From: Mesorhizobium jarvisii
GTDB taxonomy: Bacteria > Pseudomonadota > Alphaproteobacteria > Rhizobiales > Rhizobiaceae
Reading direction: 5' to 3'
Length of the DNA: 64,000 nucleotides
NCBI RefSeq assembly: GCF_003601985.1
Contig: NZ_QZXA01000013.1
Coordinates: 1 to 64,000 of the forward strand
Shown here: one piece after another, positions 17,132-25,423 of the stretch
Layout: every line of letters begins with the position of its first letter
How positions within the stretch are numbered: position 1 is the first letter of the stretch
Translations under genes and position numbers: made by a program
Notes under the pieces: model-generated
What the model was told of the DNA's origin: nothing
The model's input: only the letters and a program-made list of their open reading frames with translations
The model's database searches: none

Positions 17132-17892
17132 GCGCCGTCAGCCTTTCCTCCGCCTCGGACTCGATCATCGCCTGCAATGGCCTGAGCAAGCATTTCGGCG
17201 GCGTGCGCGCCTTCACCGACGTCGCCTTCCAGGCGCGCCGCGGCGAGGTCACCGCCGTCATTGGCGACAATGGCGCCGGCAAGTCGACGCTGATCCGCTG
17301 CCTGGTCGGCGTGCATGTGCCGGATGCCGGCTCGATCGTCTTTGACGGTCGCGAGCACCCCTTCTCCAACCCGGACGGGGCGCGCAAGGCCGGCATCGAG
17401 ACCGTGCACCAGAACCTGGCGCTGATCGACGAACTGACGGTGGCGCAGAACCTGTTCCTCAACCGCGAGCTCGTGCGCCGCATCGGCCCCTTCGCTTTCC
17501 TCGACCGCAAGGCGATGAAACGCGAGGCCCGTTCCATGCTGTCGCGCCTGTCGATCAACGTGCCGTCGATCAATCAGCGTGTGCGCCGCCTGTCGGGTGG
17601 CCAGCGGCAGGCGATCTCGATCTGCCGCGCCGTCGGCTCCGGCGCCAAGCTGGTGGTGATGGACGAACCGACGGCGGCGCTTGGCGTGCAGGAGACCGCC
17701 AATGTCGAGGCGTTGATCCGCCGCCTGCGCGAACAGTCGGTCTCGGTCATCCTGGTCAGCCATAATTTCGATCAGGTGCGGCGCCTGTCCGACCAGATCT
17801 GGGTGATGCGGGCGGGAAAGATGGCGGCGACCGTGCGTGCCTCGGAGACGTCAGGCAACGAACTGGTCGCGCTGGTCACCGGAGCGGCGTGA
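17128..17892 (+). CDS. Sugar ABC transporter ATP-binding protein, single domain
   Basis: This 254-residue ATPase has Walker A GDNGAGKST, Q-loop VHQNLAL, signature LSGGQRQ, Walker B LVVMDEPTAAL and an H-loop at SHNFDQV. Ribose-type importers usually carry a duplicated ATPase of about 500 residues. This one has a single domain, as in fructose/FrcA-like systems, and would act as a homodimer. Its ATG overlaps the permease stop. Confidence 0.92.
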   Translation: MSAVSLSSASDSIIACNGLSKHFGGVRAFTDVAFQARRGEVTAVIGDNGAGKSTLIRCLVGVHVPDAGSIVFDGREHPFSNPDGARKAGIETVHQNLALIDELTVAQNLFLNRELVRRIGPFAFLDRKAMKREARSMLSRLSINVPSINQRVRRLSGGQRQAISICRAVGSGAKLVVMDEPTAALGVQETANVEALIRRLREQSVSVILVSHNFDQVRRLSDQIWVMRAGKMAATVRASETSGNELVALVTGAA

Positions 17893-17964
17893 TCTGCTCA
17901 ACCGTGAAATCAATCGTTGGCCGCTTCGGCCAACCCTACAAAATGAAATCAAGGGAGTTCGAGA

Positions 17965-19050
17965 GTGGCACCACTTCGTGTCGGGCTTGTGGGTCTTGGG
18001 GAGGTCGCGCAGTCGATCCATCTGCCTGTTCTGGCTGACCAGCGCGACTGCTGGGCAATCGCGGGCGTCTTCGACGTCTCTCCGAGCCTGGTGGCGCTCG
18101 TCACATCCGAATATGCCGCCAGAGCCTTCGACACGGCCGAGGCGCTGATCAATTCACCCGACATCGACGTCGTCTTCGTTCTGTCGTCGGACGACACCCA
18201 CAGCCGCTTTGTGCGCACTGCCATGCAAGCCGACAAGCACATTTTGCTGGAAAAACCCGCTTGTCTCACGGTGCGTGAGATCGACGAGTTGCTGGCGCTG
18301 ATGCCGGCCTACAGGAAGACCCTGTTCGTCGGCTATATGCGCCGCTACGCGCCGGCCTACCTGGCGGCCCGGGACGAATTGCCCGCCCATGCCGACATTA
18401 CCCATGTCCGCATCTTCGACCTGATCTCGGAGGGCCGGCATTTCCTGAAGAAGAGCCGGAACATCCTCTACCCCAACGACGTCGACCCTGCCCTACTGGC
18501 GCGCGGCGCCAGGGAGCGCGACGCGCTGATCCGCGAGGTTGTCGGCACCGACGCGCCGGCCGACCTGGTGCGCGCCTATCGCGGGCTGACGGCGTTGTCC
18601 TCGCACCACATCTCGGCGATGCGCGGGCTCATTGGCGAGCCCAAGGGCGTGGTCGCCGCGCACCGCACCAATGGCGGCGCCAACACCTCGGTCACCTTCG
18701 ATTACGGCCATTTCGCTTGCCTCTATGACGCGGTGGTCGACGATCTCGGCCTGTTCGACGCCATGATCGAAGTGCGCTCCAACACCCGGCGCGTGCGCAT
18801 CATCTACGACACGCCCTACATCCGCAGCCTGCCGACCAGGCTCGAGGTCACCGAAGCCGGCCCGCTCGGCCCGGTGACGAAAAGCTTCGGCCCGCTTTAT
18901 GGCGACGCTTTCTCCAACGAACTGGAGATTTTCCACCGCCACATCGTTGAAGGCACCAAGCCGTTGACCGACCTCGCCGATTCGCGCCGCGACCTGGCGC
19001 TGATGGCCGGGATCATCGAGAGGATGAAGGAGAGCGGCGGGAACGTCTGA
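17965..19050 (+). CDS. Gfo/Idh/MocA-family oxidoreductase
   Basis: This 361-residue NAD(P)-dependent oxidoreductase probably acts on the sugar or cyclitol brought in by the preceding transporter. The N-terminal Rossmann fold reads RVGLVGLGEVAQSIHLPVL, and the EKPACLT motif with the active-site Lys lies near residue 98. A GFO_IDH_MocA C-terminal alpha/beta domain follows. It begins with GTG at 17965 behind AAGGGAG. The 72-base gap to the ATPase gene suggests the same transcript. Confidence 0.92.
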   Translation: MAPLRVGLVGLGEVAQSIHLPVLADQRDCWAIAGVFDVSPSLVALVTSEYAARAFDTAEALINSPDIDVVFVLSSDDTHSRFVRTAMQADKHILLEKPACLTVREIDELLALMPAYRKTLFVGYMRRYAPAYLAARDELPAHADITHVRIFDLISEGRHFLKKSRNILYPNDVDPALLARGARERDALIREVVGTDAPADLVRAYRGLTALSSHHISAMRGLIGEPKGVVAAHRTNGGANTSVTFDYGHFACLYDAVVDDLGLFDAMIEVRSNTRRVRIIYDTPYIRSLPTRLEVTEAGPLGPVTKSFGPLYGDAFSNELEIFHRHIVEGTKPLTDLADSRRDLALMAGIIERMKESGGNV

Positions 19051-19169
19051 GCCCTGCCGGCAAGGTACAGGCAGGAACAATACGTTCCGACAAAGACTGC
19101 CGATTGGCTCTTGCCGAAGCCGGCGGGCTCGCTCATCCATTTCGTGCAGACAACAGCCTGGAACCAGTG

Positions 19170-21188
19170 ATGACCTATGCCAGCCTTCATCTCGTCGAAG
19201 CGACGATCGACCAACTGCGCCGCGCCCTCGATGACGGCACGGTCACCAGTGTCGAGCTGGTCGCGGCGTATCTCAGGCGCATCGCGCATTTCGACCGGCA
19301 TGGTATCAGCCTCAACGCCGTCCCCGTGCTCAATCCAGCTATGTTCGAAGAAGCCGCCGCTTCCGACCAGCGGCGGCGCGAAGGTGCTGTACTCGGGCCG
19401 CTCGACGGCATCCCCTACACCGCCAAGAACAGCTACAAGGTCAAAGGCCTGACGGTCGCGTCCGGCTCGCCAGCCTTCGAACATTTGGTCGCCAATGAGG
19501 ACGCCTTCACCATCGCCCGGCTGCGCGCCGGCGGGGCGGTGCTGATCGGCCTCACCAACATGCCGCCGATGGCCAATGGCGGCATGCAGCGCGGCATCTA
19601 TGGCCGCGCCGAAAGCCCCTACAATGCCGATTACCTGACCGCCGCCTTCGCGTCGGGGTCATCGAATGGTTCGGGCACTGCAACGGCCGCCAGCTTCTGC
19701 GCCTTCGGTCTAGGCGAGGAGACCTGGTCGTCCGGCCGGGCGCCAGCCACCAACAATGCGCTCGTCGCCTACACCCCGTCGCGCGGGGTCATTTCCGTGC
19801 GCGGCAACTGGCCGCTGGTGCCGACGATGGATGTCGTGGTGCCGCACACGCGGACCATGCAAGACATGCTGGAGTTGCTCGACGTGATCGTCGCCGACGA
19901 CCCGCAGACGCGGGGCGATTTCTGGCGCGCGCAGCCCTGGGTCGAACTGCCGAAAAGCGCCGACCTACGGCCGCAACGCTATACCGATCTGGTATTTGCG
20001 GGCTCGCTAAAGGGCAAGCGGCTCGGCGTGCCAAGAATGTATATCGGCCGCGACAGCCAGGCCGACAAACCGATCGAAACCCGCGCCTCGGTGCTTGCTC
20101 TGTGGGAGCAGGCGGCGGCCGATCTCAAGCGGCTTGGCGCAGAGGTGGTCGAGGTCGATTTTCCCGTCGTCTCCAATTACGAGCGCGACCGTCCCGGCGC
20201 ACGCACCATGGTCGAGCGCGGGCTGGTGCCGCCGGATTTCGCCGACCGCGAAATCTGGGATCTCTGCATGTGGGGCTGGGACGATTTCCTGCGCGCCAAC
20301 GCCGACCCGAACATCCCCGATCTCGCTTCGGTGGATGGCCCAAGGATTTTCCCGCAGCCGCCGGGCACATTGCCTGATCGCTACGAGGGCGGCTTCGACC
20401 TGGCGGAGTATGTCGAGCGCGCCAAATCCGGCGTCACGCCCTTCAGGGATATCCCGACGCTTGAAGAGGGCCTGAAGGGGCTGGAAGCGACACGGCGGAT
20501 CGATTTCGAGGACTGGCTCGACGCGCAAGGCATCGACGCCGTGGTGCTGCCCGCCGCCGCCGATGTCGGCCCGGCCGACGCCGACATCAACGAGGCGTCG
20601 GCGGACCTTGCCTGGCGCAACGGCACCTGGGTTGCCAACGGCAATCTGGTCTGGCGCCATTTCGGCATTCCGACCGTCACCGTGCCGATGGGCACGATGC
20701 CCGATATCGGCATGCCGGTCGGCCTGACCTTCGCCGGCAAGGCCTATGACGACGAAAGCCTGCTGCGCATGGCCGGCGACTACGAGACCGCCACCCAGCG
20801 CCGCACAAGCCCGCCCCGCACGCCTGAACTCGCCGACGATGTGTTTTCAGGTCGACCCAGCCAAGCTGGCAACGGTGAGGCACGTCCGCTCGCAATCGCG
20901 CTTGCCGCAGAGACGCTGACCTCAGGCGATCAGCATGAGATCACCATCACGCTCGACCTGCCGGCCGAGGCGGAGAACGCCTGCATCAAAGTGCATGTCA
21001 ACGGACAGACGGTCGCGATGCAGCGGAGCGGCCCGCACTTCAGCGGGCGTGTGTTTGTGCCGGCCGCCGAGCATCAGCGGTTCCACAGCGTCTGGTGTGG
21101 TTCGTATGGCTCGATCGTAACCGCGGTGGTGCGGCTTGAGGATGGACGCACCGTTGGCGCCTATGTGGTCACGGGCGGAATTGGGTGA
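19170..21188 (+). CDS. Amidase-signature family protein with C-terminal extension
   Basis: This protein of about 672 residues has an amidase core. The catalytic Lys is in TAKNSYKVKG, the cis-Ser in ASGSSNGSG, and the nucleophile in the GEETWSSGRAPA segment, which departs from the usual GTDxGGSIRxPA. After the core (about 1-565) a tail of about 100 residues with strand-like sequence (HEITITLDLPAEAEN to the end) is unusual for the family and may be a substrate-binding beta domain. ATG at 19170 is preferred; an adjacent GTG at 19167 is possible. Position after a sugar importer and oxidoreductase suggests hydrolysis of an amide-bearing substrate from that pathway, which is inference. Confidence 0.85.
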   Translation: MTYASLHLVEATIDQLRRALDDGTVTSVELVAAYLRRIAHFDRHGISLNAVPVLNPAMFEEAAASDQRRREGAVLGPLDGIPYTAKNSYKVKGLTVASGSPAFEHLVANEDAFTIARLRAGGAVLIGLTNMPPMANGGMQRGIYGRAESPYNADYLTAAFASGSSNGSGTATAASFCAFGLGEETWSSGRAPATNNALVAYTPSRGVISVRGNWPLVPTMDVVVPHTRTMQDMLELLDVIVADDPQTRGDFWRAQPWVELPKSADLRPQRYTDLVFAGSLKGKRLGVPRMYIGRDSQADKPIETRASVLALWEQAAADLKRLGAEVVEVDFPVVSNYERDRPGARTMVERGLVPPDFADREIWDLCMWGWDDFLRANADPNIPDLASVDGPRIFPQPPGTLPDRYEGGFDLAEYVERAKSGVTPFRDIPTLEEGLKGLEATRRIDFEDWLDAQGIDAVVLPAAADVGPADADINEASADLAWRNGTWVANGNLVWRHFGIPTVTVPMGTMPDIGMPVGLTFAGKAYDDESLLRMAGDYETATQRRTSPPRTPELADDVFSGRPSQAGNGEARPLAIALAAETLTSGDQHEITITLDLPAEAENACIKVHVNGQTVAMQRSGPHFSGRVFVPAAEHQRFHSVWCGSYGSIVTAVVRLEDGRTVGAYVVTGGIG

Positions 21189-21196
21189 GGGCTGGG

Positions 21197-21787
21197 CTAT
21201 GATGCACGGTTGGCGGCGATGAAGGCATCAATCGATCCGAAGAACGTCGGCAGTTCGGCCTTGATCTTCTCGTCGCTCCACTCCCACCAGCGAATAGCGA
21301 GCAAACTGGCGATCTGGTCATCCGTAAATCTGTTCCGGATCAACCTGGCAGGATTTCCGGCGACCACCGCGTAGGGTGCGACGTCCTTCGTGACGATCGA
21401 GCCGGCTCCGACAACGGCACCGTCTCCAATGGTTATTCCCGGCAGGATGATTGCGCGTCGTCCAATCCAGACATCGTTGCCGATTTTTGTCGGCCCGTTG
21501 ACCACCAGATCATCATAGGCCGCGATCGAATTTGTCATGTGGACTTCGAATGGAAAAGTCGAGACAAAGTGCGTCGGATGATTGGCACGACAAAGGAATA
21601 GCGTCTCCTCCGCTATGGAGCAGAACGCTCCTATCTCAAGCGGTGAGGTCTCGTCACAGCCAAAGATATTGCTGGGCTTTGTGTAGAAGAGTGTTCTACG
21701 GCCAATCGATGCATGCTGCGGTATGTTTTCCGGCTTTGGAGCTCGTCGAAGGCCGAGCATGGTTCGAAGTTTTCTTGCAAATCCCAT
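21197..21787 (-). CDS. CatB-like acetyltransferase (left-handed beta-helix)
   Basis: This 196-residue protein of the xenobiotic acyltransferase/CatB group moves an acetyl group from acetyl-CoA to an O or N acceptor. The hexapeptide-repeat core is visible as SPLEIGAFCSIAEE, KIGNDVWIGRRAIILPG and ITIGDGAVVGAGSIVTKDV, followed by VVAGNPARLIR and the C-terminal WWEWSDEKI helix typical of CatB relatives. The ribosome-binding site is weak. Its stop lies eight bases from the convergent amidase stop. The acceptor is unknown. Confidence 0.9.
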   Translation of the reverse strand: MGFARKLRTMLGLRRAPKPENIPQHASIGRRTLFYTKPSNIFGCDETSPLEIGAFCSIAEETLFLCRANHPTHFVSTFPFEVHMTNSIAAYDDLVVNGPTKIGNDVWIGRRAIILPGITIGDGAVVGAGSIVTKDVAPYAVVAGNPARLIRNRFTDDQIASLLAIRWWEWSDEKIKAELPTFFGSIDAFIAANRAS

Positions 21788-21859
21788 TTGTTTCTAAGCC
21801 ATGGTTGGTCTCGACCGACCGTCACAGAAGGTGGGCGCCGCAGAGCACCACCATTGCCG

Positions 21860-22507
21860 CTATCCCCGCGCCGCCCAAAGCAAACCACGCTCGACAATCA
21901 CCGCCATTTCCGGCACCGCGAACTCATCCGCCGTGTGCCCAAGCGAACTGTAGAAAACCTTTCCCGCGCCATACCGACGCTTCCAGACCACCGGCATCAC
22001 GACCCCGTCAATGCCCGGGAAATGCGCGTCGCTGAAAGTGGTGGTCGCCAGCACCTCGTTGCTAGGGTCGACATGCATGTAATACTGCTCCGACCGGTAG
22101 GCGAAATCACCGACGCCTTTGGTGATCGGGTCGTCGGGTTGTGTGATCACCACCCGATAATCGATGATGTTGCCGGGGTGCGCGACCCATTGGCCGCCGG
22201 TCATGAACTGGTAATCGGGCTCGTTGCGGAAACTGTCGCCCATCGTGCCGTGGAAGCCGCCAAGGCCTGTTCCTTCGCGAACCGCGGCAGTCAGGTTCTG
22301 CAGCTCGGCCTTTTCGATCGTCGACATGGTGATGGCAGGCACGATGAGATCGAAGGAAGGCAGTTCCGGATCGGCGAACATCGCCGTGCCCTCGCCCAGC
22401 GTGACATCGAAGCCGTTGCGCTCAAGCAGCGCGCGAATGACGTTGGCGCTGCGTTCCGGCGTGTGGCCTTCCCAACCGCCCCAGGCAATCAAAGCCTTCT
22501 TCCCCAT
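21860..22507 (-). CDS. ThuA-like domain protein
   Basis: This 215-residue protein has the flavodoxin/glutamine-amidotransferase-like fold of the ThuA family, associated with trehalose and other disaccharide utilisation. Typical segments are ALIAWGGWEGHTPE, GTGLGGFHGTMGDSF, QYYMHVDP and VMPVVWKRRYGAGKVFYSSLGH. AGGAGGTTACGGC precedes the ATG. No other trehalose genes are nearby, so the sugar is unknown. Confidence 0.88.
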   Translation of the reverse strand: MGKKALIAWGGWEGHTPERSANVIRALLERNGFDVTLGEGTAMFADPELPSFDLIVPAITMSTIEKAELQNLTAAVREGTGLGGFHGTMGDSFRNEPDYQFMTGGQWVAHPGNIIDYRVVITQPDDPITKGVGDFAYRSEQYYMHVDPSNEVLATTTFSDAHFPGIDGVVMPVVWKRRYGAGKVFYSSLGHTADEFAVPEMAVIVERGLLWAARG

Positions 22508-22559
22508 GCCGTAACCTCCTGAATCGCCCGCCGCGATCGATGGTTACATGGCGCGGCCG

Positions 22560-23582
22560 TCAGCGCCAGCCCAGGGCCGGCGCGACATGGGTCAGGATCG
22601 CCTCGATGACATGGGCGTTGTAGTCGACGCCGAGCTGGTTGGGTACGGTGAGCAGCAGCGTGTCGGCCTCCGCGATCGCCTCGTCCTGCGCCAATTCCTT
22701 GATCAGCACGTCGGGCTCGGCGGCGTAGCTGCGGCCGAAGATCGCCCGCGTATTCTCCTCGATGAAGCCGATCTGATCGCGGCTCTCATTGCCGCGGCCG
22801 AAATAGGCGCGGTCGCGGTCGTCGACCAGCGCGAAGATGCTGCGGCTGACCGAGACGCGCGGCTCGCGCTCGTGCCCGGCCGCTTTCCAGGCCTCGCGAT
22901 AGATCCGGATCTGTTCGGCCTGCTGGATATGGAACGGCTTGCCGCTCTCGTCGAACTTCAGCGTCGAGCTCTGCAGATTCATGCCGAGCTTGGCCGCCCA
23001 TTCCGAGGTGGCGTTGGTGGCAGCGCCCCACCAGATGCGCTCGCGCAGGCCTTCCGAATGCGGTTCGAGCCGAAGCAGCCCGGGCGGGTTGGGGAACATC
23101 GGCCGTGGATTGGGTTGCGCGAACCCCTCGCCGCGCAGCGTGTCGAGAAAGACCTCGGCGTGATGCCGCGCCATGTCGGCGTCGCTTTTGCCTTCCTGCG
23201 GCTGGTAGCCGAAATAGCGCCAGCCATCGATCACCTGTTCGGGCGAGCCACGGCTGATGCCGAGTTGCAGCCGGCCGCCGGCGATGATGTCGGCGGCACC
23301 TGCGTCCTCGGCCATGTAGAGCGGATTCTCATAGCGCATGTCGATGACCGCCGTGCCGATCTCGATGCGGCTGGTCTTGGCGCCGACCGCCGCTAGCAGC
23401 GGGAACGGCGAGGCGAGCTGGCGGGCGAAATGATGCACGCGGAAATAGGCGCCGTCGGCGCCGAGCTGCTCGGCCGCGACGGCGAGATCGATGGACTGCA
23501 GCAGCGCGTCGGAAGCCGAGCGCACCTGCGATTGCGACGAGGGCGTCCAGTGCCCGAATGATAGAAAACCGATTTTTTTCAT
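22560..23582 (-). CDS. Luciferase-like FMN/F420-dependent monooxygenase
   Basis: This 340-residue TIM-barrel protein of the bacterial luciferase-like family probably uses reduced flavin. Recognisable pieces are the N-terminal IGFLSFGHWTP, GADGAYFRVHHFARQ, IEIGTAVIDMRYENPLYMAE, and GGRLQLGISRGSPEQVIDG. The ribosome-binding site is weak. It is divergent from the CoA-transferase gene across a 106-base gap. No flavin reductase is adjacent. The substrate is unknown. Confidence 0.9.
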   Translation of the reverse strand: MKKIGFLSFGHWTPSSQSQVRSASDALLQSIDLAVAAEQLGADGAYFRVHHFARQLASPFPLLAAVGAKTSRIEIGTAVIDMRYENPLYMAEDAGAADIIAGGRLQLGISRGSPEQVIDGWRYFGYQPQEGKSDADMARHHAEVFLDTLRGEGFAQPNPRPMFPNPPGLLRLEPHSEGLRERIWWGAATNATSEWAAKLGMNLQSSTLKFDESGKPFHIQQAEQIRIYREAWKAAGHEREPRVSVSRSIFALVDDRDRAYFGRGNESRDQIGFIEENTRAIFGRSYAAEPDVLIKELAQDEAIAEADTLLLTVPNQLGVDYNAHVIEAILTHVAPALGWR

Positions 23583-23688
23583 GGCCCTGAAGTATATGCG
23601 GGCGGCACTTGCTTCAATGCCAAAACAGCGGGGTTACACACCGTCACCTTGCGCCCATACTCTAGGGCTGAACGCCGTGGAGGGTGGA

Positions 23689-24786
23689 ATGCTGAAGGGG
23701 ACGCGTATCGTCGAGATCGAGGCGCTCGGGCCAGCGCCCTTCGCCGGCATGTTGCTCGCCGATCTCGGCGCCGATGTCATCGTCGTCCACCGCAAGCAGG
23801 CGCCCATGCCTGGCCTGCCCGAACGCTCGCTGCTCGATCGCGGCAAGCGCTCCATCGCGCTCGATCTCAGGGATGCCGGGGATGTCGCCGTGCTGATGCG
23901 CCTCATCGCCACCGCCGACGGCCTGATAGAGGGATTTCGGCCCGGCGTCATGGAACGCCTCGGGCTCGGTCCGGATGCCTGCCTGGCGGTCAATCCAAAG
24001 CTGGTCTATGGCCGCATGACCGGTTGGGGCCAGGACGGTCCGCTGGCCGGCACTGCCGGCCATGACATGAACTATACCGGTGTGTCGGGCGCGCTCTGGT
24101 ATGCCTCCTTGCCGGGCGAGCCGCCCATGGCGCCGCCGACGCTCACCGGCGACATAGGCGGCGGCGCGCTCTATCTGGTGATCGGCATGCTGGCCGCCAT
24201 CATGAACGCGCGTGCCGGCGGCCAAGGCACAGTGGTCGACGCGGCCATCGTCGACGGCTCGGCCCACATGATGAACCTGCTGATGGTGCTCGGCCAGTCC
24301 GGCGGGCTCGTCGCCGAACGCGGCCAAAGCCTTCTCGACGGCCCGCACTGGTGCCGCGTCTATCGCACCGCCGACGGCGGTTTCATCAGCGTCCAGTGCA
24401 TCGAGCCGAAATTCTACGCGCTGTTCCTCGACAGGCTCGGCCTCGCCGCCGATCCGCAATTCGCCAAGCAATTCGACCGCGATCTCTGGCCGGAGCTCGG
24501 CAACCGGCTGGCGGCGATCTTTGCCGCCAAACCGCGCGACGAATGGACCAGCCTGTTCGAAGGCTCGGATGCCTGCGTCTCCCCGGTGCTCAGCCCATGG
24601 GAAGCAGCCCGGCATCCGCACATGGCCGCGCGTGGTTCCTGGCTGGCGGTGGACGGCGTCCTGCAGGCAGCCGCTGCTCCGCGCTTTTCCGGATGGGCGC
24701 AAAAGACGCCGACCAAAGGTCCCGCGCGCGACGAACACGGCGCCGAGATTCGCGCAGAACTGGCGGATCCAGATACAAACCGTTGA
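23689..24786 (+). CDS. CaiB/BaiF CoA-transferase family protein (alpha-methylacyl-CoA racemase-like)
   Basis: This 365-residue class III CoA-transferase fold protein has GPAPFAGMLLADLGADVI and the Arg-containing SLLDRGKRSIALDL at the N-terminus. GHDMNYTGVSGAL carries the His-Asp pair of the alpha-methylacyl-CoA racemase subgroup, followed by VVDAAIVDGSAHM. Racemisation of 2-methylacyl-CoA is therefore more likely than CoA transfer. GGAGGGTGGA directly precedes the ATG at 23689, ruling out the longer frame. Confidence 0.9.
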   Translation: MLKGTRIVEIEALGPAPFAGMLLADLGADVIVVHRKQAPMPGLPERSLLDRGKRSIALDLRDAGDVAVLMRLIATADGLIEGFRPGVMERLGLGPDACLAVNPKLVYGRMTGWGQDGPLAGTAGHDMNYTGVSGALWYASLPGEPPMAPPTLTGDIGGGALYLVIGMLAAIMNARAGGQGTVVDAAIVDGSAHMMNLLMVLGQSGGLVAERGQSLLDGPHWCRVYRTADGGFISVQCIEPKFYALFLDRLGLAADPQFAKQFDRDLWPELGNRLAAIFAAKPRDEWTSLFEGSDACVSPVLSPWEAARHPHMAARGSWLAVDGVLQAAAAPRFSGWAQKTPTKGPARDEHGAEIRAELADPDTNR

Positions 24787-24796
24787 AATCAGCCAG

Positions 24797-24812
24797 TTTC
24801 AGGCCGCTGAAA
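24797..24812. terminator. Possible hairpin between convergent genes
   Basis: TTTCAG-GCCG-CTGAAA is a perfect six-base stem with a four-base loop, 10 bases after the CoA-transferase gene stop. A wider pair, AGCCAGTT (24791-24798) and AACTGGCT (24842-24849), encloses the region. There is no T-tail, so terminator function is only suggested by position. Confidence 0.35.
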
Positions 24813-24866
24813 GTTGCCCCAGGTTGCCGGAAATTGGCGACAACTGGCTTGCGCTGCGCGGCCCAG

Positions 24867-25142
24867 CTATTTCCCGCAATGATGATCGTTGATCTTGTTC
24901 AACGCGTTCGCATCCGGCCCGACCCGGTGGTAGGAGCAGGCGCCCGCCGCCGTCGTGAACAGCTGCTGGTCGTAGTAGCGCGGACCGCCGAACAGGAAGC
25001 CGATGAAATCGTCATCGGCGGGAACGTAGCGTTCCGGCTCGGCCTGGTGGTGGCGATGCCTGGACCCAGCGAAGGCCGAAATTGACATGCCACAGGCCAT
25101 TGCCACGGCAAGAGCGCAGATCGCAAACCGTTTCGTCGTCAT
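24867..25142 (-). CDS. Small secreted hypothetical protein (91 aa)
   Basis: The product has a Sec signal peptide (MTTKRFAICALAVAMACGMS to ISAFA) and a His-rich start of the mature part (SRHRHHQAEPERY). The FLFGGPRYYDQQL segment follows, with two Cys near the end (ACSYHRVG and HHCGK). AGGAGGGTG precedes the ATG at 25142, so the upstream in-frame extension is rejected. I do not recognise the family. It is separated from the aldehyde dehydrogenase gene by the palindromic repeat at 25290-25423. Confidence 0.75.
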   Translation of the reverse strand: MTTKRFAICALAVAMACGMSISAFAGSRHRHHQAEPERYVPADDDFIGFLFGGPRYYDQQLFTTAAGACSYHRVGPDANALNKINDHHCGK

Positions 25143-25289
25143 CGGCAACACCCTCCTGGCCGTTCGCATGTCCTATATAGGCAAAAATCACCAGCTGAAC
25201 AAAGGTTCCCTGGCACCGGTTTGCCTGCCCCTCGATTTGCATGCCCGCCGGGGCAAACTGCGCAGCGCATCACCCCCCACACGCGCCAG

Positions 25290-25423
25290 GGTGTGTCGAT
25301 ATTCAGGTCAGGCCGAGTCGAGAACGGTAGCTTCCGAGAACCGGAGCGGAGCGTACTTACAGTACGTGAGCACCGGAAGCGCAGGAAGCTGCCGTTCGCA
25401 GGCCGGCCTCACCTGAATATCAG
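25290..25423 (-). repeat. Dispersed palindromic intergenic repeat, copy 2
   Basis: Read on the minus strand, this matches the copy at 254-387 at about 120 of 134 positions without gaps. It overlaps the TGA of the aldehyde dehydrogenase gene (25420-25422). Inner arm bases differ between the copies in a pairing-preserving way: GGTTCC/GGAACC in copy 1, GCTTCC/GGAAGC here. This supports a functional hairpin. Confidence 0.85.
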
